Below are positions 48,401 to 57,317 of a stretch of DNA of 64,000 nt, piece after piece. The notes below the pieces were generated by a model. That model did not search any database. It was not told the origin of the DNA and saw only the letters and a program-made list of their open reading frames with translations. The position numbers and the translations under genes are program-made. Positions within the stretch are counted from its first letter, which is position 1, and each line of letters opens with the position of its first letter. This DNA is from Lutimaribacter saemankumensis (GTDB lineage Bacteria; Pseudomonadota; Alphaproteobacteria; Rhodobacterales; Rhodobacteraceae), in contig NZ_FNEB01000001.1 in assembly GCF_900100005.1 (NCBI RefSeq), forward strand, positions 310,001 through 374,000, given 5' to 3'.

Positions 48401-49185
48401 AGGCGGATTTCGGCCAGATCGCCCAGCGTGACGACGCGGTCGCCATTCGTCTTGACCGGCAGCGAATAGATGTCGCGCGGCTCGTCGAAGCTGCTGGGGA
48501 TCTTCACGCTGAACGCGCCCTGGGCGGTTTCCACCTCGCCCGCGGGCACCAGCAGGTTGTTGTTCTGCACCACGTTGATCAATTCGCCGGCCGTAACGTT
48601 ATACGCCTCGAGCCGCAGGGGATCGATCACGACCTCGACCATCTCGTCGCGATTGCCGGCGATCCCGGCCTCAAGCACGGCGTCGATCGCTTCGACCCGT
48701 TCCTGCAGGTCTTTCGCAACACGCGCCATCGTGCGCTCGGGCACATCGCCGGTCAGGTTGACGATGATGATCGGGAATTCGCTGAAGTTGATCTCGTTGA
48801 TCGAATATTTCTCGAACCCGTCGGGAAACTGCCCCTCGGCGGTGTTCATCGCTTCGCGGACATCGGCCATGATCTTGGTCTTGTCCCAGCCGAATTCAAA
48901 CTCGAGCGCCACGCCGGCATAACCTTCGGCGGCGGTCGAGGTCATTTCCTTGAGCCCGTCGAGATCCGACAGCTCGGTTTCCATCGTCTTGACCAGCAGG
49001 CTTTCGGAATCCTCGGCCGAAATGCCGGGGAAGGGGACCGACACGAAAAGCGCGGGGATTTCGATATCCGGCTCACCCTCCTTGGGCAGGCCGGTATAGG
49101 CGAACCCGCCCGCCAGAAGGCTGAGCGCGATAAAAGCCAGAACCATCCGCACGCGGGATGCGGCCCAGTCGACGATACCGGTCAT
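45454..49185 (-). CDS. RND-family efflux pump, inner-membrane transporter
   Basis: 1243 residues. It has the duplicated RND layout with large periplasmic loops and TM4 GMLVDGAIVVVEYADK (D402 in the proton-relay position). It is about 200 residues longer than AcrB-type pumps. Part of the extra length is two additional hydrophobic segments near residues 511-533 and 552-575, between TM6 and TM7, in a region that is normally cytoplasmic. It pumps drugs or other hydrophobic compounds using the proton gradient. It overlaps the adaptor gene by 4 bp; no outer-membrane channel gene is nearby. Confidence 0.92.
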   Translation of the reverse strand: MTGIVDWAASRVRMVLAFIALSLLAGGFAYTGLPKEGEPDIEIPALFVSVPFPGISAEDSESLLVKTMETELSDLDGLKEMTSTAAEGYAGVALEFEFGWDKTKIMADVREAMNTAEGQFPDGFEKYSINEINFSEFPIIIVNLTGDVPERTMARVAKDLQERVEAIDAVLEAGIAGNRDEMVEVVIDPLRLEAYNVTAGELINVVQNNNLLVPAGEVETAQGAFSVKIPSSFDEPRDIYSLPVKTNGDRVVTLGDLAEIRLTFEDRTGTARFNGEPTVALQVVKRKGFNLIDTADEVQRVVNEAYANFPEDLRATVHVGTSNDQSRIVASMVGQLEGSVLTAIALVMIVVLASLGSRAALLVGFAIPTSFLLCFVLLAVMGITISNIVMFGLILAVGMLVDGAIVVVEYADKRISEGVGPMHAYVEAAKRMFWPIISSTATTLCAFLPMLFWPGVPGEFMGMLPVTLIFVLCASLIVALVYLPVMGGVTGRISRNFNRASDWLRAHSPWAVRAALVPVALYAMFLGAMQVINPDYLFGAFGGQNPMTGPMAAFPGIVLFLIAAFCASITLGAARVEWRRKAIRSGPRRTAFGWLIKVIAGNPVMPLVTIAAVIGFVVGVFMYFGENSNGVEFFTDSEPEQAIVYVRARGNLSLEEKDDLVAQVEKIVLAHPGILNAFAFAGDGGLNNNTGGAQPPLDTIGQVQLETIPWEDRAAYAASHPEEVTLAQLDGDVIISDLTAKLEQISGIRIEILAQARGPASAKPVHLRIKGDDWDKLIEATQSARARFDETPGLTLIEDTLPLPGIDWQIDVDVEKAGRYGADVATVGAMVQLVTRGLLLDTMRVDSSDEEIEIRVRLPETDRVLSTLDTLKVRTQDGLVPLANFITRQPVPKLAEIKRVDGKRYFDVKAGVAGDLFKFVNDSRVTVGYGRADADGSLTVKDSSYAITDLTEVDSEDALRDMTGSLTAEPVTANERITLLTGWLDSGALPSGIDYEWTGDQEDQAESQEFLQSAFAAALGLMFIILLAQFNSFYNAVLVLIAVVLSTTGVLIGMLVMDQPFSIIMTGTGIVALAGIVVNNNIVLIDTYQDYSRYMPRIEAIIRTAEDRIRPVFLTTVTTMAGLAPMMLGLSLDFINGGYSIDSPTALWWKQLATAVVFGLGIATVLTLVFTPSLLALRVWFSTYMRALGRMLAMLTKGRSSRAAQDWALRRAARRIKAPEIVWDEDEVPTVTSRPVPPLKAAE

Positions 49186-50447
49186 TCGCCTGCCTCCCGG
49201 AATGTCGGATCGACAAGGACGCCCGCGCGCACGTATTCCTGCCCGACCACGATCACCTGCGCCTCTTCGGGCAGGCCGGTCACCCAGACGCCTTCGGCGG
49301 TGTCGCGGATCAGCGTCAGCGGCGCGAACTCGACGCGGTTTTCCGCCCCGACAACCCGGACGCCAAGCGCGCCGTCATCGTTCAGGGTCAGTGCCGATTG
49401 CGGCAAGAGATGCGCATTGGCGCCGTCCGCCTGGATCATGATCTCGGCGGTCTGACCGTCACGGATTTCCAGGTCGCGGTTGGGCATTTCGATTTCGACA
49501 AGAAACGTGCGCGTCGTCGGATCGGCAGACCGCGACAGGAATGTCACCCGGCCGCGCAACTCGTGCCCGTCGGACAGGCGCGCGCCCGCCAGCGCCCCGA
49601 CCTCGACCCGGCCGATTTCGGTTTCCGGGATGTAGCCCGCCACCTTGATCGGATCGAGCTGGATCACCGTTCCGCACAAGGCGCCGGGCTGCAGAAGGCT
49701 GCCCAGTTCGGCGGTGTCGCTTTCCAGCAGGCCCGCGAAGGGCGCGCTGATGGTCAGACGTTCGATTTCACGCTGTGCCGCCGCAATCGCGGCTTCGGCC
49801 GATTGCACACCGGATTTGACAGCTTCAAGCCCGGCGCGGGCGGATTCGACAGCCGCCTCGGCGCTGCTGACGGCGGCCTCGGTTGCAGCAACCCGCGTAT
49901 CCGACGCGAAGCCGTCCTGCGACAGCTTTTCGGCGGCAGTCTTGTTCAATTGCGCCTCGCGCAGTTGGGCTTCGGCCTGGGTCAGGCGGGCGCGGGCCTC
50001 GGGCGCGCGGGCGCGGGCCTCGGCCAACCGCGCCTGCGCTTCGGCAAGCGCGGCCTCGCGTGTGCCGGGATCGATGCGGCACAAAGTCTGACCCTGATCG
50101 ACGAACGCGCCTTTGCGCAGCGGCTCGGACACGATCTGCCCGGAGGTTTCGGCGCGCATTTCCACTTGCCGCGCGGCCCGTGTCTCACCACGCAGGATCA
50201 CTGCGCTGTCGATCGTTTGGGCCGTCGAGCGGATCGCGACGACCTTGACCGCCTTTTCGCCCTGCATCGTTTCGGCTGCGGCAACCGGCGCGTCCTCTGC
50301 CGTCGCCGGCGATCCGGGGTCCGCCAGTTCCTCGGCAGACGGAACCTCGCCGCTGGTGGCGAAGGCGAAAAGCGCGTCGCGCTCCATCACCAGAAGATAA
50401 AGGGTCGCTGTCACCAGAATGGCAGTGAGGATGGGAATCGGGCGCAT
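49182..50447 (-). CDS. RND efflux periplasmic adaptor (membrane fusion protein)
   Basis: About 421 residues with an N-terminal membrane anchor (PIPILTAILVTATLYLLVM), a lipoyl-like half (ETRAARQVEMRAETSGQIVSE), and a coiled coil with dense AEA/QAEA repeats around residues 120-200. It bridges the RND pump to an outer-membrane channel. ATG 50447 has AAGGA 6 nt upstream; an ATG 27 bp earlier has none. The pump gene start overlaps its stop by 4 bp. Its upstream region carries a candidate operator. Confidence 0.9.
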   Translation of the reverse strand: MRPIPILTAILVTATLYLLVMERDALFAFATSGEVPSAEELADPGSPATAEDAPVAAAETMQGEKAVKVVAIRSTAQTIDSAVILRGETRAARQVEMRAETSGQIVSEPLRKGAFVDQGQTLCRIDPGTREAALAEAQARLAEARARAPEARARLTQAEAQLREAQLNKTAAEKLSQDGFASDTRVAATEAAVSSAEAAVESARAGLEAVKSGVQSAEAAIAAAQREIERLTISAPFAGLLESDTAELGSLLQPGALCGTVIQLDPIKVAGYIPETEIGRVEVGALAGARLSDGHELRGRVTFLSRSADPTTRTFLVEIEMPNRDLEIRDGQTAEIMIQADGANAHLLPQSALTLNDDGALGVRVVGAENRVEFAPLTLIRDTAEGVWVTGLPEEAQVIVVGQEYVRAGVLVDPTFREAGE

Positions 50448-50545
50448 CAGGGATCCTTTGCCTGCATATCGCAACTTGACCGTTTACTTACAGCCCCGTG
50501 GTTGTTTTGCAATCTCGACGGGACGTGCTCGACGGGAATACTCTA

Positions 50546-50568
50546 AACTGATCGGTTCAGATTAATCT
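50546..50568. promoter_or_regulatory. Candidate operator in the divergent RND/YfgM promoter region
   Basis: CTGA-N5-TCAG (50548-50560) overlaps a perfect 10-bp palindrome AGATTAATCT (50559-50568) in the 234-bp gap between the adaptor gene and the yfgM-like gene. It resembles a TetR-type operator for an efflux operon. No tetR gene lies in the window. Nothing else is evident in the gap apart from AT-rich promoter-like stretches. Confidence 0.45.
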
Positions 50569-50681
50569 TTTCCGCCCAACTAGGCAAGAAACCCTGCAAC
50601 ACGAAAGCGCGAAAAGGATCGGGGCCTTGGCAGGGCCTTGGCGAGCGGATAAGAGGGAGGAAAGCAAGACGGGGCACGGGC

Positions 50682-51368
50682 GTGAGCGAAACCGACAGTT
50701 TTATCGAGGAAGTTACCGAAGAAGTCCGCCGGGACAAGCTGTTTGCCTTGTTCCGCCGCTATGGCTGGATCGGTATCCTGGCCGTTCTGCTGATCGTCGG
50801 CGGTGCAGGCTGGAACGAATGGCGCAAGGCGCAGGACCGCGCAGCCGCCGAGGCGCTTGGCGACCGCATGATTTCTGCGCTGGAAAGCGACAGCGCGTTG
50901 TCACGCGCCGCCGCGCTTGGCGATATACCGACAGAGGGGGCAGGGCAGGACATGCTGATCGCGCTGGCCCGCGCGGGTGAATTGTCCGCAGCCGGTGACA
51001 CCGCCGCCGCGGTCGAGGCGCTGCAGCAGGTCGCGGCGAACGGGGATGTGCCCGAGATTTATCGCCGTCTTGCAGGCTTCCGCGCACTTGTTCTGCAAAC
51101 CGACCTGCCTGCCGAAGAACGCCGCCGCCAGTTCGAATCCTTCGCGCAAGCGGGCGGAATTCTGCGTCTGCTATCCGAAGAACAGATCGCGCTGATCGAC
51201 ATCGGCACAGGCGCGCAGGATGCCGCGCTCGACCGGCTTGGCCGCATCGTGCAGGATGCCGAGGCGACCACGGGCTTGCGCCGGCGCGCTTCTCAGTTGA
51301 TTGTGTCGCTGGGGGGCGAGGTGCCGCAAATCGCCTCTTCCTTGGCGGAAACGCCGCTGGACCAGTAA
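50682..51368 (+). CDS. YfgM-like membrane-anchored TPR protein
   Basis: 228 residues: a cytoplasmic N-terminal tail rich in Glu (SETDSFIEEVTEEVRRDKLFALFRRYGWIG), one membrane helix (ILAVLLIVGGAGWNEW), and a helical periplasmic domain with TPR-like pairs. This is the layout of YfgM, a periplasmic chaperone partner of the Sec translocon and PpiD. It starts with GTG and has a weak ribosome site. The order yfgM-like, bamB, der matches that of enterobacteria and is the strongest support for the call. Confidence 0.8.
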   Translation: MSETDSFIEEVTEEVRRDKLFALFRRYGWIGILAVLLIVGGAGWNEWRKAQDRAAAEALGDRMISALESDSALSRAAALGDIPTEGAGQDMLIALARAGELSAAGDTAAAVEALQQVAANGDVPEIYRRLAGFRALVLQTDLPAEERRRQFESFAQAGGILRLLSEEQIALIDIGTGAQDAALDRLGRIVQDAEATTGLRRRASQLIVSLGGEVPQIASSLAETPLDQ

Positions 51369-51386
51369 AAGCAGCACCAGGACGGG

Positions 51387-52697
51387 ATGATGGCAAGATT
51401 TAAGACCGGGTGGATGACAGGGATCGCGGGGGCGCTGCTCCTGTCGGCCTGCGCCGAAAAAGATGTGATCCTGCCCGGCCCGCGCGAGGATTTGCGCGCC
51501 GACGAGATCACCGCCGCAGCCCCGGCGGATGTTGCACTATCTCTGCCTGCACAGGTCGCGAACACCGAATGGGCGCAAGCCCCCGGTTCGCCCGGCTTCC
51601 GCACGGACCATCCTGCGCTCGGCACCGCGCCCGTGCGCGTCTGGAGCGCCAATATCGGCGCGGGCGACACCCGCCGCGCGCGCATTACCGCCAACCCAGT
51701 GGTTGCGGGCGGGCGCATCTTCACGCTCGATTCCGGTGCGCAGGTCATGGCGCATGGCACGGACGGGTCGCGCCTGTGGGCCACGAACCTGCTGCCCGCA
51801 CGCGAAAGCGAAGGGCAGGCGACCGGCGGCGGGATCGCCTATGAAGGTGACCGGGTCTACGTTTCTTCCGGCTTTGGCCTGATGACGGCGCTCGATGCCG
51901 AAACCGGTGCGATCGTCTGGCAGCAAAAGCTGGATTCGACCGGCTCCGGCACGCCCACCGTGGCGGGCGATCTTGTTTACCTCGTGTCGGGCGACGACAC
52001 CGCCTGGGGCATCGAAAAGGACAATGGCCGCATCCGCTGGCAGCTTGGCGGGGCGCCTGACGTCGCGAACGTGCTGGGCGGCGCCGCGCCGGCCCTGACC
52101 GACCAGTTCGTCGTCTTCGCCTTTGGCGCGGGCGATTTGCAGGCGACCTTCCGTCAGGGCGGGCTACGCATGTGGAACGCCACGATTTCCGGCCAGCGCC
52201 GGTTCCGGGCCTCGACCAAGGTCACCGACATCACCGGCGATCCGATGATCGTGGGCGACAGCATCTATGTCGGCACCCATTCCGGCCGCACCGTGCGCCT
52301 GAACGCCGGCAACGGCGACCGCATCTGGACCGCCGACGAGGGCGCCATGGGCGGCGTCTGGGTTGCCGGAAACTCGGTCTTCCTGGTCAATGACCGAAAC
52401 GAGCTTGTCCGCCTCAACGCCGAGGACGGCGCGCTGGTGTGGAAAAAGGAACTCCCGAACTTCACCCGCAACCGGCCCAAGCGCCAGGTCGAAATCTTTG
52501 CCCATTACGGCCCCGTTGTGGCCGGCGGCCGCGTGGTCGTGGCATCGAATGACGGCGCGCTGCGCTTTTTCGATCCCGCGTCGGGCGATCTGGTCTACGA
52601 AACCGAGATCCCGGGCGGGGCGACGACAGCGCCTGTCGTGGTGAACCGCACGCTTTACATCGTAGGCACGCGCGGGCAACTCCACGCTTTCCGTTGA
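51387..52697 (+). CDS. bamB: Outer membrane beta-barrel assembly lipoprotein BamB
   Basis: 436 residues. The lipobox LLLSAC22 at the end of a signal peptide (ATG 51387 or 51390) marks a lipoprotein. The body is an eight-bladed PQQ-type beta propeller, visible as repeated units such as LDAETGAIVWQQKL, AEDGALVWKKELP and DPASGDLVYETEIPG. BamB assists folding of porins with BamA. It follows the yfgM-like gene by 18 bp and precedes der by 50 bp. Confidence 0.92.
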   Translation: MMARFKTGWMTGIAGALLLSACAEKDVILPGPREDLRADEITAAAPADVALSLPAQVANTEWAQAPGSPGFRTDHPALGTAPVRVWSANIGAGDTRRARITANPVVAGGRIFTLDSGAQVMAHGTDGSRLWATNLLPARESEGQATGGGIAYEGDRVYVSSGFGLMTALDAETGAIVWQQKLDSTGSGTPTVAGDLVYLVSGDDTAWGIEKDNGRIRWQLGGAPDVANVLGGAAPALTDQFVVFAFGAGDLQATFRQGGLRMWNATISGQRRFRASTKVTDITGDPMIVGDSIYVGTHSGRTVRLNAGNGDRIWTADEGAMGGVWVAGNSVFLVNDRNELVRLNAEDGALVWKKELPNFTRNRPKRQVEIFAHYGPVVAGGRVVVASNDGALRFFDPASGDLVYETEIPGGATTAPVVVNRTLYIVGTRGQLHAFR

Positions 52698-52747
52698 CGG
52701 GCAAATCCTGTATCGCGGCGGCCTGACATCGCTGGAGCGACAAGATC

Positions 52748-54211
52748 ATGAGTTTCACACTCGCCATCGTGGGCCGCCCGAACGTGGGCAAGTCCACGCT
52801 GTTCAACCGTCTGGTAGGCAAACGCCTGGCGCTGGTCGATGACCAGCCGGGCGTCACGCGCGACCTGCGCGAAGGCGCCGCCCGTCTGGGCGACCTGCGC
52901 TTTACCGTGATCGATACCGCGGGCCTTGAAGATGCGACAGACGACAGCCTTCAGGGCCGGATGCGCCGCCTGACGGAACGCGCGGTGGACATGGCCGATG
53001 TCTGCCTGTTCATGATCGACGCCCGCACCGGGATCACGCCCACGGACCAGATTTTCGCGGAAATCCTGCGCAAGCGCGCCAAGCACGTCATCCTGGCGGC
53101 GAACAAGGCCGAAGGGCGCGCGGCGGATGCCGGTGTGATCGAGGCCTACAGCCTGGGCCTGGGCGAACCGCTGCGGATGTCGGCCGAACATGGCGAGGGG
53201 ATGGGCGACCTGCTGGCGGAACTCATGCCGCTGGCCGAGGAATTCGAAGAGCAGGCCGAGGAAACCGCCCCCGACACCGATGTGACCCTGAGTGAGGAAG
53301 AGGCCGAGGAAGGTATCGCCGACCTGCGCTGGCCGACCCCCGAAAAACCGATGCAGATCGCGGTGGTGGGCCGCCCAAATGCGGGAAAATCCACCCTGAT
53401 CAACAAGTTGCTGGGCGAAGATCGCCTGCTGACCGGCCCCGAGGCCGGCATCACGCGGGATGCGATTTCGCTTCAGGTCGATTGGGACGGGCTGCCGGTG
53501 CGGATCTGGGACACGGCCGGCATGCGCAAGAAGGCCCGCGTTCAGGACAAGGTCGAAAAGCTGTCCGTCGCCGACGGGCTGCGCGCGGTCAAGTTCGCCG
53601 AGGTGGTGATCGTGCTGCTGGATGCGGCAATCCCGTTCGAACAGCAGGATCTGCGCATCGCCGATCTGGCCGAACGCGAGGGCCGCGCCGTCGTGGTGGC
53701 GGTGAACAAGTGGGATGTCGAGGACGAAAAGCAGCAAAAGCTGCGCGACCTGAAAGAGGCATTCGCCCGCCTGCTGCCGCAGTTGCGCGGCGCGCCGCTG
53801 GTGACGGTATCGGCCAAGACGGGCCGCGGGCTCGACCGCCTTCGCGAGGCGGTGGAACGCGCCTACACCGTCTGGAACACGCGCGTGCCCACGGCCCAGC
53901 TCAATCGCTGGCTGACCGGCATGGTCGAGGCGCATCCGCCGCCCGCACCGCAAGGCCGCCGGATCAAACTGCGATACATGACGCAGGCCAAGACCCGGCC
54001 ACCCGGGTTCGTCGTGATGAGCAGCCATCCCGACAAGATGCCTGACAGCTATACCCGCTACCTGGTCAATGGCCTGCGAGAATCGTTCGACATGCCCGGC
54101 ACGCCGATCCGCCTTTACATGCGGGGGCAGGGCGACAGGAACCCCTACAAGGGGCGTCGCGAAAAGAACGCGGGGGCGCTGACCAAGCACCTGAAAAAGA
54201 AAAAGGGCTAG
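52748..54211 (+). CDS. der: Ribosome-biogenesis GTPase Der (EngA)
   Basis: 487 residues with two GTPase domains and a C-terminal KH-like domain. P-loops GRPNVGKST (residues 8-16) and GRPNAGKST (near residue 208), switch DTAG in both, and AANKAEG/VNKWDV as G4 motifs. It acts in 50S subunit assembly. The linker between the domains is acidic ([22 protein letters not shown]), as expected. Its last 4 bp overlap the convergent TspO-like gene. Confidence 0.95.
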   Translation: MSFTLAIVGRPNVGKSTLFNRLVGKRLALVDDQPGVTRDLREGAARLGDLRFTVIDTAGLEDATDDSLQGRMRRLTERAVDMADVCLFMIDARTGITPTDQIFAEILRKRAKHVILAANKAEGRAADAGVIEAYSLGLGEPLRMSAEHGEGMGDLLAELMPLAEEFEEQAEETAPDTDVTLSEEEAEEGIADLRWPTPEKPMQIAVVGRPNAGKSTLINKLLGEDRLLTGPEAGITRDAISLQVDWDGLPVRIWDTAGMRKKARVQDKVEKLSVADGLRAVKFAEVVIVLLDAAIPFEQQDLRIADLAEREGRAVVVAVNKWDVEDEKQQKLRDLKEAFARLLPQLRGAPLVTVSAKTGRGLDRLREAVERAYTVWNTRVPTAQLNRWLTGMVEAHPPPAPQGRRIKLRYMTQAKTRPPGFVVMSSHPDKMPDSYTRYLVNGLRESFDMPGTPIRLYMRGQGDRNPYKGRREKNAGALTKHLKKKKG

Positions 54212-54963
54212 GCGCGCAGCCCGCGCGCGGCGACCCATGCCAGAACTGCCGCGCCGGGGCCGGCAATCGTCAGGATCGGTGCGTTCAGCGGATCCAGGTT
54301 GGCGACCATTACCCCGACCAGCGCCCAGATGACCGCGACCGCATAAAGCGGCTCGTCCCGGCGCAGCCATTGAACCGCCAGCGCAAGGATCAGGGCCAGC
54401 GCGATCATCAGCGCGGCTGCCGCTTGCTCACCCATCCAGCCATAGCCTCCAAGGACCAGGCCGAGCGCGACGCAGGAAGCTGCGGTCAGCCAGCCGGCAT
54501 AAAGCGCAACGGGCGCGCGCTGCCACCAGCGATCTTCGCGCCCAGCCACGATCAGCGCCCAGACGGCCAGCACCCACATCGCCCAGATCATCACCGTCGC
54601 CACGGGAACCGAGGCCTGCGCCGCCGGTATCCACGCCGCGCCGATCACCAGCGAGCCGGTCAGCGGCCAGCGCATCCGTGCCCAGCCGCCGCTGTCCGAC
54701 CGCCTGACAAGACCGAACGCGGCTCCGGCGACAAGCCAGAGATAGATCAGCCCCCAGATCGAAAACGCATATCCCGCCGGCTGCACCGGCACATCCACTT
54801 GCGGAATCGGGAACTGATCCGGCGCAAAGCCGCTGAACCCGCCCACGACAAGCGGCGATGCGGCAAAGAACACGGCCGCGCAGAGCTGCAGCACTGCCGC
54901 CATGCGGCGCGTATCGGTTATGGGTTTCGTACCATCCATGCCAGTAAGATTGGTGTTTTTCAC
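54208..54963 (-). CDS. TspO/MBR-like tryptophan-rich membrane protein
   Basis: 251 residues with about seven hydrophobic segments and many Trp. [24 protein letters not shown] is typical of the TspO/MBR family (outer-membrane or inner-membrane tetrapyrrole-binding sensors). The length is greater than classic 160-residue TspO, matching a longer variant common in proteobacteria. The start at 54963 is a GTG; ATGs at 54939 and 54903 are possible, and no clear ribosome site decides. It converges with der and is divergent from the desaturase gene. Confidence 0.78.
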   Translation of the reverse strand: MKNTNLTGMDGTKPITDTRRMAAVLQLCAAVFFAASPLVVGGFSGFAPDQFPIPQVDVPVQPAGYAFSIWGLIYLWLVAGAAFGLVRRSDSGGWARMRWPLTGSLVIGAAWIPAAQASVPVATVMIWAMWVLAVWALIVAGREDRWWQRAPVALYAGWLTAASCVALGLVLGGYGWMGEQAAAALMIALALILALAVQWLRRDEPLYAVAVIWALVGVMVANLDPLNAPILTIAGPGAAVLAWVAARGLRA

Positions 54964-55090
54964 CGCAATGAAAAGGGCACCGACACAGGGACTTGATCGA
55001 AGGCCATTCCGGTCAATATCCTGTCATATGTGTATTTTATCTCGTGCCGGGTGGAATTTTACCGGCGTTCCTTGGGAATCGAGGCACAAA

Positions 55091-56086
55091 ATGGATATCA
55101 GACGCATCCGCGCCTTTACGCATGAGTACACCGAAAAAGACGACAGGATCGCCGCGCTCAGCTATTTCGGCACCTTCGCGGTCTATTTTGCCGCACTGGG
55201 CCTTGGAACATGGGCGCTGGCTTCGGTGCATTGGATTTTGGCCGCGCCATTCGTCGTGGTCTTGGGCTTTGCCTCGGTGCGTCTTTACGTGCTCCAGCAC
55301 GATTGTGGCCACGCGTCGCTGTTTTCGAAACGGCAATGGAACGACTGGGCGGGCTACGGGCTGTCGGTCTTTACGCTGACGCCCTACGCGGTGATGCGGC
55401 ACAATCACAACCTGCACCATGCGCATGTCGGAAACCTCGACCACCGCGAAGACGGCGAGGTCTACACCATGACCCTTGCGGAATGGCAGCGCGCCGGGCG
55501 CGTCGAACGGTTGATCTATCGCGTCTACCGCAACCCGGTGCTGATGCTGGGACTGGGGGGGCTTTACACGTATTTCATCCGCTACCGCTGGCCGCGCAAC
55601 ACGCAGGATGTCGGCGTCCTGGGCGTTGCGGCGCATAATGTGCTGGTGCTGGCGTGGTTCGCGCTGGTCTGGCTGGCAGGGGGATGGGCCGGGCTGTCGG
55701 TGCTGCTGGCCTCGGCGGTGCTGGCGGGGGTGATCGGGGTGTTCCTCGTCTACCTGCAACACAATTTCGAGGACACGCATTGGGACAGGCGGCCCGACCT
55801 GAACCCGCAGGTCGCCGCGCTGCAGGGGTCGTCCTGCCTGAACCTCGGCCATTGGTGGGATATCGGCACGGGCAATATCGCCTATCACGACATCCACCAT
55901 TTCAACCCGCGCATTCCCAGCTACCGCCTGCGCAAATGCCATTTCGCGATGGATGCCATCGCCCCGATGCGCCGCATCGGCTGGGCCGAAGCGCTGGCGT
56001 CGTTCCGGCTGAAGCTGTGGGACGAAGAGGCAGGGCGCCTTGTGCCGTTTCCGTCCCGCACCGACGAACGGGTGGCCACCGCCTGA
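55091..56086 (+). CDS. Membrane fatty acid desaturase
   Basis: About 331 residues with the three conserved His boxes HDCGH, HNHNLHH and HDIHH that bind a di-iron centre, and hydrophobic helices between them. Members of this group introduce a double bond into membrane-lipid acyl chains, or oxidise related substrates such as carotenoids. ATG 55091 is chosen because the first residues (MDIRRIRAFTHEY) match family members; a frame open from further upstream is unlikely. The 127-bp gap upstream carries the divergent promoters. The repeat element follows the stop. Confidence 0.88.
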   Translation: MDIRRIRAFTHEYTEKDDRIAALSYFGTFAVYFAALGLGTWALASVHWILAAPFVVVLGFASVRLYVLQHDCGHASLFSKRQWNDWAGYGLSVFTLTPYAVMRHNHNLHHAHVGNLDHREDGEVYTMTLAEWQRAGRVERLIYRVYRNPVLMLGLGGLYTYFIRYRWPRNTQDVGVLGVAAHNVLVLAWFALVWLAGGWAGLSVLLASAVLAGVIGVFLVYLQHNFEDTHWDRRPDLNPQVAALQGSSCLNLGHWWDIGTGNIAYHDIHHFNPRIPSYRLRKCHFAMDAIAPMRRIGWAEALASFRLKLWDEEAGRLVPFPSRTDERVATA

Positions 56087-56142
56087 CCCAAAGGCGCGGC
56101 TGCGCCGCAAGCTGTATCTCGGCCCCTATCGGGCCTCGGAAA

Positions 56143-56190
56143 CGAGGGGGCCAGCCCCCTCGCGCTCCCCCGGGATATTTCAGGAAAGAG
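56143..56190 (-). repeat. Intergenic GC-rich repeat element, copy 2 (inverted orientation)
   Basis: Read on the minus strand, the 24-bp core (56167-56190) matches the copy at 34199-34222 in 21 of 24 bases. It is followed by a GC hairpin with 9-bp arms CGAGGGGGC (56143-56151) and GCCCCCTCG (56154-56162). It lies just after the desaturase gene. Both copies have the same order, core then hairpin. Confidence 0.75.
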
Positions 56191-56203
56191 AAAACACGAA
56201 AAA

Positions 56204-56230
56204 ACCCCGCAGGCCAGTGGCTTGCGGGGT
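56204..56230. terminator. Terminator between the desaturase and iron-binding protein genes
   Basis: ACCCCGCA (56204-56211) pairs with TGCGGGGT (56223-56230). On the minus strand the stem is followed by a run of T, so it best serves the gene at 56256; on the plus strand CTTTCT follows. Confidence 0.75.
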
Positions 56231-56255
56231 CTTTCTGATTCATTATGTGTAGCGA

Positions 56256-57269
56256 TCAGCCGTCGAAATCGACCGTTTCGATCAGCTTGAGCGCATCGGG
56301 ACGCAGCTTGGCCAGATCCATCAGGTTGGTGTCATCCGCGGTGAAACTGCCCCAGCTTTTCACCAATGCATCGGCTTCGGTGCCCGGCGCGATCGGATAC
56401 TCGAAATTCGCCTGGGCATAGATTTTCTGCGCCTTGGGCGAAGTCAGGAATTCCATCATCTTGAGGGCGTTTTCGCGGTTGGGGGCGGCCTTGGTCATCG
56501 CCACACCCGAGATGTTCACATGCGCGCCGCCGTTTTCGAAGACGGGAAAGATCAGCCGGACAGAATCGGCCCATTCCTTTTGTTCGTCGTCCTGCAGCAT
56601 CGCGCCCATGTAATAGGTGTTGCCCAGGCTGATATCGCATTCGCCGGCCCAGATCGCCTTGACCTGCGCGCGGTCATTGCCTTGCGGCTTTCGCGCGAGG
56701 TTCGATTTGACGCCTTCCAGCCAGGTCTTGGTGTAGTCTTCGCCATGGTGATGGATCATCGCCGAAACCAGAGCGACATTATAGGGATGCGTGCCCGACC
56801 GGGTGCAGATGCGGCCTTGCCACTTGGGATCTGCCAGGTCTTCGTAGGTCGTGACCTCGCCATCGGCGACACGGTCCTTGCTGGCATAGACGACACGCGC
56901 GCGGGTCGTCAGGCCCCACCAATGCCCGTCGGGATCGTGATAGGCGTCGGGTACGTTCGCAAGAAGCGTTTCGCTTTCCACCGGCTGGGTCAGCCCCGCT
57001 TCGACCACGGCGGCAAGGCGCGAGATGTCGACGGTAAAAACGAGATCGGCGGGCGAACGGTCGCCTTCGGCCTGCAGGCGTTCGACCATGCCCTTATCGA
57101 GATGCGCGACATTCACCCGGATTCCGGTTTCTTCGGTGAAGGCATCCGTCAGCGGCTTGAGCAGCTCGGGCTGACGGTAGGAATAGAGATTGACCTCTTC
57201 TGCGATGGCGGGCGCGGCGATCGCCCCGGCCAGCGCGGTGATGGCGATTGTGCGGAACGGTGCAAACAT
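56256..57269 (-). CDS. Ferric iron ABC transporter periplasmic binding protein (FbpA/FutA-type)
   Basis: About 337 residues with a signal peptide (MFAPFRTIAITALAGAIAAPAIA) and a mature start EEVNLYSYRQPELLKPL. The ferric-binding family marks are RVVYASKD, GRICTRSGTHPYN and GNTYYMGAML (paired Tyr that coordinate Fe3+). ATG 57269 has CAGGAG just upstream; an ATG 42 bp earlier has no site. No permease or ATPase gene follows, so it is a stand-alone binding protein. It is preceded by a symmetrical element at 57318-57330 that may be iron-responsive. Confidence 0.9.
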   Translation of the reverse strand: MFAPFRTIAITALAGAIAAPAIAEEVNLYSYRQPELLKPLTDAFTEETGIRVNVAHLDKGMVERLQAEGDRSPADLVFTVDISRLAAVVEAGLTQPVESETLLANVPDAYHDPDGHWWGLTTRARVVYASKDRVADGEVTTYEDLADPKWQGRICTRSGTHPYNVALVSAMIHHHGEDYTKTWLEGVKSNLARKPQGNDRAQVKAIWAGECDISLGNTYYMGAMLQDDEQKEWADSVRLIFPVFENGGAHVNISGVAMTKAAPNRENALKMMEFLTSPKAQKIYAQANFEYPIAPGTEADALVKSWGSFTADDTNLMDLAKLRPDALKLIETVDFDG

Positions 57270-57317
57270 GGTGACTCCTGTCCTGGTTCGCGGTTGTCTC
57301 TGCACCCGCATTTACCT

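Noticed and set aside
46150-49455. A 1101-codon open frame opposite the RND pump gene
   Set aside because: Low-complexity shadow rich in His/Arg/Gln with no recognisable domain; the pump on the minus strand is unambiguous.
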